Assembly (NCBI GenBank): GCA_030146365.1
Contig: JASLBU010000261.1
Location: 1 to 8,051 of the forward strand
Length of the DNA stretch: 8,051 nucleotides
Direction of reading: 5' to 3'
Source of the DNA: Candidatus Limnocylindria bacterium
GTDB lineage: Bacteria > Chloroflexota > Limnocylindria > QHBO01
The translations under genes were made by a program, and so were the position numbers. Within the stretch, counting starts at the first letter, position 1; the number at the start of each line of letters is the position of its first letter. Below, piece after piece: positions 1 to 5,791 of the stretch. The notes under the pieces are model-generated. The model had not been told where the DNA came from and searched no databases. It saw nothing but the letters and a program-made list of their open reading frames with translations.

Positions 1-135
1 GGCGTTGCCCAGCGTCACGCCATAGCCTTCCTGGAGGGGGGTCACCTCGAAGCGTGACAGGTTGCCTTCCGCGTGCACCTCGTCGATGCGCGGGTCCGGC
101 GCCTGCTGCTGCTGCGGGGTCTCGAGTTCGATCAT
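1..135 (-). CDS. rpoA: DNA-directed RNA polymerase subunit alpha, N-terminal fragment (cut by window edge)
   Basis: These are the first 45 codons of RNA polymerase alpha, the subunit that dimerises to nucleate assembly of the core enzyme. The fragment begins MIELETP and reaches FEVTPLQEGYGVTLGNA, which matches the start of the alpha N-terminal domain, where the family has a PLERGxGxTLGNALRR motif. Between them lies a short hydrophilic stretch with four glutamines in a row, encoded by repeated CAG, and then acidic residues; this part is variable in the family. The ATG lies 16 nt after the rpsD stop. An AGGAG begins inside that TAG stop, 13 nt before the ATG, which is a rather long spacing. The position after rpsD is the normal one in the alpha operon. 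The rest of the gene, probably followed by rplQ, lies outside the window. Confidence 0.95.
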   Translation of the reverse strand, partial: MIELETPQQQQAPDPRIDEVHAEGNLSRFEVTPLQEGYGVTLGNA

Positions 136-151
136 CAGGGAAAGTTGACTC

Positions 152-778
152 CTAGCGCGAGTAGTACTCGACGACGAGCTGCTCTTTGAACTCGAGCGGC
201 ATCTGCTCGCGCGCTGGTTCGGCGAGGACGGTGCCCGACAGCTTCGTCGGGTCGACGCTCACCCATTCGGGGATCTGGGCGGCCTTCATCGTCTCGGGGG
301 CGATCTTGAAGTACTCGCGGCTGCGGCGGCTGTCGCGGACCTCGATGCGGTCCCCGATCTTCGTCCCGAAGCTCGGGACGTTCGTCGGCCGGCCGTTCAC
401 CGAGAAGTGGCCGTGGGTCACGAGCTGGCGCGCCTGGGGGCGGCTGGCCGCGAAGCCCATCCGGTACACGACGTTGTCCAGCCGCATCTCGAGGAGGCGC
501 AGCAGGTTCTCGCCGGTCATCCCCTTGTGCTGCTCGGCCCGCTCGAAGTAGTTGCGGAACTGACGCTCGAGCACCGAGTAGCTCTTGCGCACCTTCTGCT
601 TCTCGCGAAGCTGGAGGCCGTACTCGCTCACCTTGCGGCGGCGCATCGTGTTCATGCCCGGAGGCGTGCTGCGGCGCTCGAAGGCGCACTTGCGGCTGTA
701 GCAGCGGCTGCCCTTGAGGAAGAGCTTCAGCCCCTCCCGCCGGCAGATGCGGCAGACCGCGTCGGTATATCGTGCCAT
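152..778 (-). CDS. rpsD: 30S ribosomal protein S4, zinc-binding form
   Basis: S4 is a primary 16S rRNA binding protein that nucleates assembly of the small-subunit body, and in some bacteria it represses its own operon. The product is 208 residues, the usual length. The N-terminus carries Cys9, Cys12, Cys26 and Cys31, the zinc-binding set of C+ type S4. The S4 RNA-binding fold covers about residues 99-160, with MRLDNVVYRMGFA and the strand HGHFSVNGRP. It ends in EYYSR, as is common. One oddity is that the usual PPGQHG after the zinc region reads PPGMNTM (residues 39-45). The ATG is preceded by GAGGAG 7-9 nt upstream, which is fused to the rpsK TGA stop. It lies between rpsK and rpoA, the standard alpha-operon position. 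Confidence 0.98.
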   Translation of the reverse strand: MARYTDAVCRICRREGLKLFLKGSRCYSRKCAFERRSTPPGMNTMRRRKVSEYGLQLREKQKVRKSYSVLERQFRNYFERAEQHKGMTGENLLRLLEMRLDNVVYRMGFAASRPQARQLVTHGHFSVNGRPTNVPSFGTKIGDRIEVRDSRRSREYFKIAPETMKAAQIPEWVSVDPTKLSGTVLAEPAREQMPLEFKEQLVVEYYSR

Positions 779-791
779 GCTCGATCTCTCC

Positions 792-1187
792 TCAGACCCG
801 GCGGCGCTTCGGCGGCCGGCAGCCGTTGTGCGGGATCGGCGTGACGTCGGTGATGGCGGTCACCTCGAGGCCGGCGGTCTGGAGCGAGCGAATCGCCTGC
901 TCGCGCCCGCCACCGGGTCCCTTGACGAAGACCTCGACCTGCCGCATGCCGTGCTCCATCGCGCGCTTCGCGGCCGAGTCGGCCGTCTGTGCCGCCGCGT
1001 AGGGCGTGCTCTTGCGGGAGCCCTTGAAGCCGACCAGGCCCGCGCTCCCCCAGCTGATCACGTTCCCCGTCATGTCCGTGATGGTCACGATCGTGTTGTT
1101 GAACGTCGACTGGATGTGCGCGTGCCCAGTGGGCACATTCTTTCGCTCGCGCTTCTTGCCGCGCTGAGCGCGCTTACGCTCTGCCAT
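792..1187 (-). CDS. rpsK: 30S ribosomal protein S11
   Basis: S11 lies on the platform of the 30S subunit near the mRNA exit site and the E-site codon. The 131-residue product is of normal length. After a basic N-terminal tail it has the motif GHAHIQSTFNNTIVTITD. The core follows, including SWGSAGLVGFKGSRKSTPYA (about residues 45-64), and the product ends with the family signature PIPHNGCRPPKRRRV. The ATG at 1187 is preceded by GGGAG about 4 nt upstream and lies 12 nt after the rpsM stop. Its own TGA runs straight into the Shine-Dalgarno of rpsD, so translation of the two is probably coupled. Nothing in the protein is unusual. Confidence 0.98.
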   Translation of the reverse strand: MAERKRAQRGKKRERKNVPTGHAHIQSTFNNTIVTITDMTGNVISWGSAGLVGFKGSRKSTPYAAAQTADSAAKRAMEHGMRQVEVFVKGPGGGREQAIRSLQTAGLEVTAITDVTPIPHNGCRPPKRRRV

Positions 1188-1199
1188 TGGACTCCCGTA

Positions 1200-1571
1200 T
1201 CACTTCTTGCGGCGGACGCCGACCGTCTTCTTCGCGCCACGGCGCTGCCGCGCGTTCGTCTTCGTGCGCTGCCCGCGGACGGGCAGGTTGCGCCGATGGC
1301 GGAGGCCCCGGTACGAGCCGATCTCCATGAGACGCTTGACGTTCAGGCTGACTTCGCGGCGGAGGTCTCCCTCCACCTTGAACTGGCGGTCGACCACCTC
1401 ACGGAGGCGGTTCACCTGCTCCTCGGTGAGATCCCGGACGCGGATGTCCGGCGAGACGTTGGCCGTCTCGATCACCTTGGCGGCCGAGGTCGGGCCGATG
1501 CCGTGGATATACGTGAGGCTGATGATCACTCGCTTCTCGCGAGGAATATCAACGCCGGCGATACGTGCCAC
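1200..1571 (-). CDS. rpsM: 30S ribosomal protein S13
   Basis: S13 lies in the head of the small subunit, contacts tRNA in the P site and forms bridges to L5 and 23S rRNA. The 123-residue product starts MARIAGVDIPREKRV and has the helix-two-turn-helix region with YIHGIGPTSAAKV. The C-terminal part contains the signature RGLRHRRNLPVRGQRTKTNA and a basic tail ending VGVRRKK. The start codon is GTG. It is fixed by homology of the second to ninth residues and by AGGGG about 9 nt upstream, which lies in the last codons of rpmJ. The gap from the rpmJ stop is 6 nt, so translation probably depends on ribosomes leaving rpmJ. Confidence 0.98.
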   Translation of the reverse strand: MARIAGVDIPREKRVIISLTYIHGIGPTSAAKVIETANVSPDIRVRDLTEEQVNRLREVVDRQFKVEGDLRREVSLNVKRLMEIGSYRGLRHRRNLPVRGQRTKTNARQRRGAKKTVGVRRKK

Positions 1572-1577
1572 GATCGA

Positions 1578-1691
1578 CTACCCCTGCCGCTGCTTGTGCT
1601 TGGGAATGACGCAGATGACCATCACCACACCGGAACGCTTGATGACCTTGCAGCGCTCACAGCGGGGCTTCACGGACGCAGAAACCTTCAT
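1578..1691 (-). CDS. rpmJ: 50S ribosomal protein L36, zinc-binding form
   Basis: This 37-residue gene encodes L36, the smallest large-subunit protein, which binds 23S rRNA late in assembly. It starts MKVSASVKPRCERCKVIKR and ends PKHKQRQG. Cys11, Cys14, Cys27 and His32 form the zinc-ribbon ligand set of the C+ form. Length and spacing agree with the family. Its ATG overlaps the infA stop in an ATGA arrangement (ATG at 1691-1689, TGA at 1690-1688), which indicates translational coupling to IF-1. The order infA-rpmJ-rpsM is canonical. Residues Val28 and Ile29 occupy positions where many homologues have Glu-Asn, a minor difference that leaves the ligands intact. Confidence 0.97.
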   Translation of the reverse strand: MKVSASVKPRCERCKVIKRSGVVMVICVIPKHKQRQG

Positions 1692-1906
1692 CTCATCCTG
1701 TACGTGATCCGACCCCGGGTGAGGTCATAGGGACTGAGCTCCACGCGGACGGTGTCGCCGGGGAGGATGCGGATGAAGTTCTGGCGCAGCTTCCCGGAGA
1801 TGTGGGCGAGAACCTCGTGCCCGTTCTCCAGGCGCACCTTGAACATCGCGTTTGGCAGAGGAAGAATCACTTCTCCCTCGACCTCGATGGCATCCTTCTT
1901 CGGCAA
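1688..1906 (-). CDS. infA: Translation initiation factor IF-1
   Basis: IF-1 is a single OB-fold protein that binds the 30S A site during initiation and works with IF-2 and IF-3 to select the initiator tRNA. The 72-residue product has the usual length and nearly the full consensus: KKDAIEVEGEV at the N-terminus, LPNAMFKVRLENGHEVLAHI in the middle, then RILPGDTVRVELSPYDLTRG near the end. The start codon is TTG. It is the only plausible start: reading upstream in frame there is no ATG, GTG or other TTG before a TGA at 1927-1925, and no start lies nearby downstream. A GAGGG lies about 10 nt upstream. The gene follows a 125-nt gap with a promoter, so it is probably the first gene of a separate transcript. 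Confidence 0.97.
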   Translation of the reverse strand: MPKKDAIEVEGEVILPLPNAMFKVRLENGHEVLAHISGKLRQNFIRILPGDTVRVELSPYDLTRGRITYRMR

Positions 1907-1916
1907 CCGACACGCA

Positions 1917-1921
1917 CCCTC
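1917..1921 (-). promoter_or_regulatory. Ribosome binding site of infA
   Basis: GAGGG on the minus strand ends 10 nt before the TTG start codon of infA. It supports TTG as the start, because no other purine-rich Shine-Dalgarno candidate lies closer. The site is imperfect and the start codon is weak, so initiation efficiency may be low or regulated. Confidence 0.6.
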
Positions 1922-1995
1922 GTTTCAGCCTGGAACGTTCAAATTGGGACTGACACACGGAAAGGCCGCCGCACAGGGCGACCCACGGAACGGAG

Positions 1996-2024
1996 AGTAT
2001 ACCGCTCGCCGCGCGACCGCACAA
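1996..2024 (-). promoter_or_regulatory. Candidate sigma70-type promoter upstream of infA
   Basis: On the minus strand TTGTGC (2024-2019) and TATACT (2001-1996) are separated by exactly 17 nt. The -10 box matches the consensus TATAAT at five of six positions and the -35 box matches TTGACA at three of six, including the TTG. The -10 is one of the few A/T-rich hexamers in this GC-rich stretch and lies in the only long gap between map and infA. The expected transcript start is near 1989, giving an untranslated leader of about 83 nt. It would drive infA, rpmJ, rpsM, rpsK, rpsD and rpoA separately from the upstream spc genes. Recognition by the housekeeping sigma factor is inferred. Confidence 0.65.
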
Positions 2025-2031
2025 GGCACCC

Positions 2032-2811
2032 TCACGAGCGCACCGTGAGCAGCTCCGGTCCGTGCTCGGTCACCGCGATCGTGTTCTCAAAGTGCGCCGA
2101 GAGCGCGCCGTCCACGGTCCTGACGGTCCATCCGTCGTCATCCACGTACACGTCGTCGCCTCCCAGGTTGAACATCGGCTCGATGGCGAAGCACATGCCG
2201 GCCTCGATCCTCATCCCCGCGCCGGGACGCCCGTAGTTGGGGACCTGCGGCTCCTCGTGCATCGCCTGGCCGATGCCATGCCCGACAAACGGGCGCACGA
2301 TCCCGTACCCGCGCTCGGCCGCCACCGACTCGATCGCGTGGCCGATGTCGCCGAGGTGATTCCCCGGCAGCGCAGCGGCGATCCCGGCCTCCATCCCCCG
2401 CCGCGTCGCGTCAACGAGGTCCGCGGCCTCGACCGGCACGTCACCGACCGTCCAGGTGCGGGCACAGTCGGCATGCCAGCCGTCCACGATGCAGCCGATG
2501 TCGATGCTCACGAGGTCACCGTGTGCCAGCCGGCGCCTCGGCGACGGGATGCCGTGCACCACCTCGTCGTTCACGCTGGCGCAGATGACCCCCGGGAAGG
2601 GCGGGTCGCTGCCGTAGCCCTTGAACGAGCTGACGGCGCCCGCATCGCGCATCATTCGCGCCGCGATCGCGTCGAGCTCACCGGTCGTCACGCCGGGCCG
2701 GAGCTCCGAGCGCAGGACGTCGAGGATGGCGGCCAGGATTCCTCCGGCCTCCCTCATGCTGGCGACCTCGGCCGGACGCTTGATCGTGACGACGCGGGTG
2801 CGCACCCCCAT
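2032..2811 (-). CDS. map: Methionine aminopeptidase, type I
   Basis: This enzyme removes the initiator methionine from new proteins whose second residue is small. The 259-residue product has the pita-bread fold signatures. The five metal ligands line up as Asp104, Asp115, His178, Glu211 and Glu242. They lie in SIDIGCIVDGWHADCARTW, RPFVGHGIG, CFAIEPMF and HFENTIAVT. Substrate-site His86 (NDEVVHGIP) and His185 are also present. There is no N-terminal zinc-finger or SH3-binding extension, so it is the short class Ia form. The ATG at 2811 lies 2 nt after the adk stop and has AGGG 8 nt upstream; a GTG two codons later is less likely. The reading frame stays open upstream into adk, but only as an out-of-frame shadow of that gene. 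Location between adk and infA is canonical. Confidence 0.97.
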   Translation of the reverse strand: MGVRTRVVTIKRPAEVASMREAGGILAAILDVLRSELRPGVTTGELDAIAARMMRDAGAVSSFKGYGSDPPFPGVICASVNDEVVHGIPSPRRRLAHGDLVSIDIGCIVDGWHADCARTWTVGDVPVEAADLVDATRRGMEAGIAAALPGNHLGDIGHAIESVAAERGYGIVRPFVGHGIGQAMHEEPQVPNYGRPGAGMRIEAGMCFAIEPMFNLGGDDVYVDDDGWTVRTVDGALSAHFENTIAVTEHGPELLTVRS

Positions 2812-2813
2812 CG

Positions 2814-3515
2814 TCAGGCCCTGCGCTCCACGGCGCCGATGCGCGACAGGATCGCGTCGGTCACCGTGCCGATGGACTGCGTGCCGTCGAGCCGGTCGAC
2901 GATGCCCGCCCGCTCGTAGTGGTCGACCACCTTCAGCATCGGCGGTACCTGTCGCTCGAGGCGGGCGCGGACGACCTCCGGGCGGTCGTCGTCCCGCTGC
3001 CTGAGCGGCGAGCCGTCCCGATCGCAGATGCCCGGCTGGCGCGGCGGATCGGTGGACTCGTGGTACGGGGTCCCGCACTGCGGGCAGATCCACCGGCCAG
3101 CCACTCGACGGACCAACTCGTCGGTCGGGACCTCGATGGAGAAGACGCGCCGAATCCGTTCGCCGTGGGAGGCGAGTGTCTCGTCGAGCGCCGTGGCCTG
3201 CCCGACGGTACGCGGAAATCCGTCGAGGATCGCCCCGTGCGCGGCCGGCGGCTTGGCGAGCTCGTCCATGAACATCGCGATCGTCGTCTCGTCGGGAACC
3301 AGCTCGCCGCGCTGCATGTAGTCCCGGGCCGCCTCTCCCAGCGGGGTGCCCGCCGCCATCGCCGCGCGGAACAGGTTGCCGGACGCCAGGTGCGGGATGC
3401 CCAGCTCCCGGGACAGGATCGTGGCCTGGGTGCCCTTGCCGGCACCGACTGCGCCGACCAGGAGGAGGATCAGGCGCTCGCCATCGGCGCGTGCAGCGGT
3501 GACGCCATCGGTCAC
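2814..3515 (-). CDS. adk: Adenylate kinase with zinc-type lid
   Basis: Adenylate kinase converts ATP and AMP to two ADP and balances the adenine nucleotide pool in the cytosol. The P-loop is GAVGAGKG (residues 21-28), where most homologues have GPPGAGKG. The AMP-binding region has ASGNLFR (44-50) and DGFPRT (98-103). The lid carries Cys144, Cys147, Cys164 and Asp167 in a C-X2-C-X16-C-X2-D pattern, the structural zinc site known from Bacillus enzymes. GRW (140-142) and DDDRPEVVRARL (175-186) supply catalytic arginines. The start is GTG at 3515, overlapping the secY TGA as GTGA, with GAGGG about 10 nt upstream. It is the only canonical in-frame start before the P-loop and adds about 14 residues ahead of the usual N-terminus. 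The product is 233 residues, slightly long. Confidence 0.96.
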   Translation of the reverse strand: MTDGVTAARADGERLILLLVGAVGAGKGTQATILSRELGIPHLASGNLFRAAMAAGTPLGEAARDYMQRGELVPDETTIAMFMDELAKPPAAHGAILDGFPRTVGQATALDETLASHGERIRRVFSIEVPTDELVRRVAGRWICPQCGTPYHESTDPPRQPGICDRDGSPLRQRDDDRPEVVRARLERQVPPMLKVVDHYERAGIVDRLDGTQSIGTVTDAILSRIGAVERRA

Positions 3516-4798
3516 CTGGTGAAGCCCTCGTAGTTGCGCATCATCATCTGCGCCTCGAGCTGCTTCATCGTCTCGACAACGACGCTGACCATGATCAGGA
3601 TGCTGGTCCCGCCCAGCTGCAGGCTCTCCGTGCCCGGGATGAAGGCTGACACGATGAAGGGCAGCACGGCGATGGTGCCGAGGAACAGCGCCCCGCCGAG
3701 CGTGATGCGATTCGTCACCCGGCCGAGAAACTGCTCGGTCGGCTTCCCCGGCCGGATGCCGGGAATGAACCCGCCGTTCTTGCGCAGGTAGTCCGCGGTC
3801 TGGTCGGGGCGGAACTGGAACGCGGTGTAGAAGTAGGTGAAGAACACCACCAGCAGGAAGTAGAGCGTCCCGTAGACCGGGATGTTCGACTGGCCGTCCA
3901 GGTTCGTGCTGATGAACGTGGCGACGCTCCGGACCCACTCGATGTCGCTGTTGATGAAGTAGTTCGCGATCTGGGCGGGGAACAGCAGGATGCTCACCGC
4001 GAAGATGATCGGGATGACGCCGGCCATCGTGACCTTCAGCGGCAGGTACTGCGTCTGCCCCTGGTACATGCGGCGCCCCCGCACGCGGCTCGCGTACTGC
4101 ACCGGGATGCGGCGCTGGCCCTCGTTGATGAAGACCACCGCGGCGACGATGACGATCGAGATGATCGCGAACGGAATGAGCGACTGGACCGCGTTGGGAC
4201 CCGAGGCGATGGGGCCCACCTGCTGCGGGATGGAGCCGACGATGCCCGCGAAGATGATGAAGCTGATGCCGTTGCCCAGGCCCTTCTCGCTGATCAGCTC
4301 GCCGAGCCACATCAGCAGGATGGTGCCCGCGGTGAAGCTCAGCAGCAGGCTGAAGGTCTCGATGCTGAACAGGCTGTTCGCCGGGATGACACCGTTGGCG
4401 CTGAGCAGCACGCTGATGCCATAGCCCTGCGCGAAGGCGAGCGGCACGGTCAGCAGTCTCGTGTACTGGTTGATCTTGTTGCGGCCGTACTCCCCCTCCC
4501 GGCTGAGCTCCTCCAGGGCCGGGATCACGCCGCGCATCAGCTGCATGATGATGCTGGCGTTGATGTACGGATTGACCCCCAGACCGATGATCGATGCGGC
4601 CGCTAGGCCGCCGCCCGAGAAGATGTTCAGGATCCCCAGCAGTGGGTTGTCGGTGAACAGGTTCTGGAGCGCCGCGGTGTTCACGTTCGGGATCGGGACG
4701 TTCGTCAGCGCGCGGAAGACGAGCAGGATTCCCAGGGTGAACAGGATCTTGCGCCGGATGTCCGGCGCGCGAAGGGCGGCGGCGGCCGTCTCGATCAA
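3512..4798 (-). CDS. secY: Preprotein translocase subunit SecY
   Basis: SecY forms the protein-conducting channel of the Sec translocon in the cytoplasmic membrane and works with SecE, SecG, SecA and the signal recognition particle pathway. The 428-residue product fits the family (about 430-445) and contains ten hydrophobic segments by eye. Diagnostic stretches are APDIRRKILFTLGILLVFR at the N-terminus, GVNPYINASIIMQL in the second membrane helix, EGEYGRNKINQYTR (101-114), INEGQRRIPVQYA, and the cytoplasmic loop GIRPGKPTEQFLGRVTNRIT (347-366). The C-terminus is MMMRNYEGFTR. The start is TTG at 4798, matching the usual MLET-type start by alignment. Upstream in frame there is no ATG, GTG or TTG for a long distance, only L15 read out of frame. 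The rplO stop lies 4 nt before it and no strong Shine-Dalgarno is visible, so coupling to rplO is likely. Confidence 0.97.
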   Translation of the reverse strand: MIETAAAALRAPDIRRKILFTLGILLVFRALTNVPIPNVNTAALQNLFTDNPLLGILNIFSGGGLAAASIIGLGVNPYINASIIMQLMRGVIPALEELSREGEYGRNKINQYTRLLTVPLAFAQGYGISVLLSANGVIPANSLFSIETFSLLLSFTAGTILLMWLGELISEKGLGNGISFIIFAGIVGSIPQQVGPIASGPNAVQSLIPFAIISIVIVAAVVFINEGQRRIPVQYASRVRGRRMYQGQTQYLPLKVTMAGVIPIIFAVSILLFPAQIANYFINSDIEWVRSVATFISTNLDGQSNIPVYGTLYFLLVVFFTYFYTAFQFRPDQTADYLRKNGGFIPGIRPGKPTEQFLGRVTNRITLGGALFLGTIAVLPFIVSAFIPGTESLQLGGTSILIMVSVVVETMKQLEAQMMMRNYEGFTR

Positions 4799-4802
4799 GG
4801 TC

Positions 4803-5549
4803 TTATGACTCGCTTTCGGTCTCGTCGGCGTGCGTCCCGTCGGCCGCGACTGTCCCGGCGTCGGGCGCCCCGGCCACGTCGTCGTCGGGCGACGGCGGGG
4901 CAGGCTCCGAACCCGCTGCCGCCTGCGCATCGGCCGCAGCGGCGGCAGCCGCCGCCCGCTGCTTCTTCGTCGGCTGGGCGGCCGCCGGGGCGGCATCGCC
5001 ACCGGCGTCCACGCGCTGGGCGCGCTCGATCCCAGCCTGCCGGCGAGCGGATCGCTTGCCCTCCGGCCGCGGCGGCTTCTCGTCGATGGGATCGTTGTCC
5101 GGCCAGCCGAGCAGCTGGACCGTCGAGCCTGCGGCGGTGAGCTTCTCACGCGCCGACGCGCTGAAGCCGTGCGCATGAATGGTGATCCCCCGCGGCGCAT
5201 CGCCCACGCCGAGGATCTTCACCGGGAGCGACGTGTCGCGGATGAGGCCGTCGTGCGCCAGGACGTCCGGCGTCACCAGCGTGCCGGCCTCGACCTCGGT
5301 CAACCGGCCGATGTTGAGCGGCGCATACGGCACTCGTAGCCGGTTCTTGAAGCCGTGGAGCTTCGGGGTGCGCACGTGGAGCGGCGTCTGGCCGCCCTCG
5401 AACCAGGCGGGGATGTTGCCGCCGGCCCGCGCCTTCTGACCCTTCGTGCCTCGGCCCGCCGTCTTGCCACGTCCGGAGCCGTGGCCACGTCCGACGCGGC
5501 GCGACGGCTTGCGCGAGCCCGGGGTCGGGTGCAGGTCGTGGAGCTTCAC
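4803..5549 (-). CDS. rplO: 50S ribosomal protein L15 with long C-terminal extension
   Basis: L15 is a late assembly protein of the large subunit that threads a basic N-terminal arm into 23S rRNA. Residues 1-149 are a complete L15: MKLHDLHPTPGSRKPSRRVG, then GRGHGSGRGKTAGRGTKGQK, FEGGQTPLHVRTPKLHGF, and a closing core strand near AAGSTVQLLGW. Known L15 proteins are mostly about 145-160 residues, but this one has 248. The extra 99 residues (about 150-248) are low complexity: first basic and proline-rich, then alanine-rich with an eight-alanine run, then acidic, ending in ETESES. It is probably disordered. The GTG start overlaps the rpmD TGA as GTGA, with AGGA about 7 nt upstream. The tail uses the same GC-rich codons as its surroundings. 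Confidence 0.97.
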   Translation of the reverse strand: MKLHDLHPTPGSRKPSRRVGRGHGSGRGKTAGRGTKGQKARAGGNIPAWFEGGQTPLHVRTPKLHGFKNRLRVPYAPLNIGRLTEVEAGTLVTPDVLAHDGLIRDTSLPVKILGVGDAPRGITIHAHGFSASAREKLTAAGSTVQLLGWPDNDPIDEKPPRPEGKRSARRQAGIERAQRVDAGGDAAPAAAQPTKKQRAAAAAAAADAQAAAGSEPAPPSPDDDVAGAPDAGTVAADGTHADETESES

Positions 5550-5791
5550 TTCGTTTCCTCTTCCTTGGCCGCGCGGCGGCGACTCTCAGCCGGCTCCTCC
5601 ACCTCGAGAAGGAACGCGACGCGCCGCAGCATGCCCCGGTTCTCCGGGGTATCGGCGATCTCGACGGACTGGTTGAGCCGATGCAGGCCGAGCGCCCGGA
5701 TCGTCCCGCGCGCGGCGGCCTTGTGGCCGATCGTCGAGCGGATCCAGGTGACCTTCAGGGTCGGGCCGGACTTCGTGCGGTCAGCGGCCAC
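5546..5791 (-). CDS. rpmD: 50S ribosomal protein L30
   Basis: L30 is a small large-subunit protein, usually about 60 residues. The core LKVTWIRSTIGHKAAARGTI and LGLHRLNQSVEIADTPENRG, followed by a hydrophobic strand ending FLLEVEE, matches the family. Two GTG codons can start it. I chose 5791 because a strong GGAGG (5801-5797) then lies 5 nt upstream; a start at 5797 would overlap that site. With this start the protein has 81 residues and overlaps the end of rpsE by 11 nt. About 16 residues after the core form a basic and acidic tail (PAESRRRAAKEEETK). The stop overlaps the GTG of rplO. Its place between rpsE and rplO is canonical. Confidence 0.93.
   Translation of the reverse strand: MAADRTKSGPTLKVTWIRSTIGHKAAARGTIRALGLHRLNQSVEIADTPENRGMLRRVAFLLEVEEPAESRRRAAKEEETK

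Noticed and set aside
714..1730. 338-codon open frame on the plus strand, opposite rpsK, rpsM and rpmJ
   Set aside because: It is antisense to certain ribosomal protein genes, resembles no family, and is what GC-rich codon use produces on the opposite strand.
1933..1940. GAACGTTC palindrome in the infA leader considered as an operator
   Set aside because: An 8-bp palindrome alone is weak; it lies well downstream of the predicted transcript start and matches no operator that I can name.
2062..2919. 285-codon open frame on the plus strand opposite map
   Set aside because: It is antisense to a complete methionine aminopeptidase with all metal ligands, and has no recognisable domain.
2812..3093. 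In-frame upstream extension of map, which would give a 353-residue protein
   Set aside because: The extra part is adk read out of frame; the ATG at 2811 aligns with the family start and has a ribosome binding site.
3516..4310. In-frame upstream extension of adk, which might look like a 498-residue fusion
   Set aside because: The extra residues are secY read out of frame and show no domain; the GTG overlapping the secY stop is the real start.
4799..5200. In-frame upstream extension of secY by 134 residues
   Set aside because: It is the rplO tail read in another frame, basic and of low complexity; the TTG at 4798 fits the SecY N-terminus.
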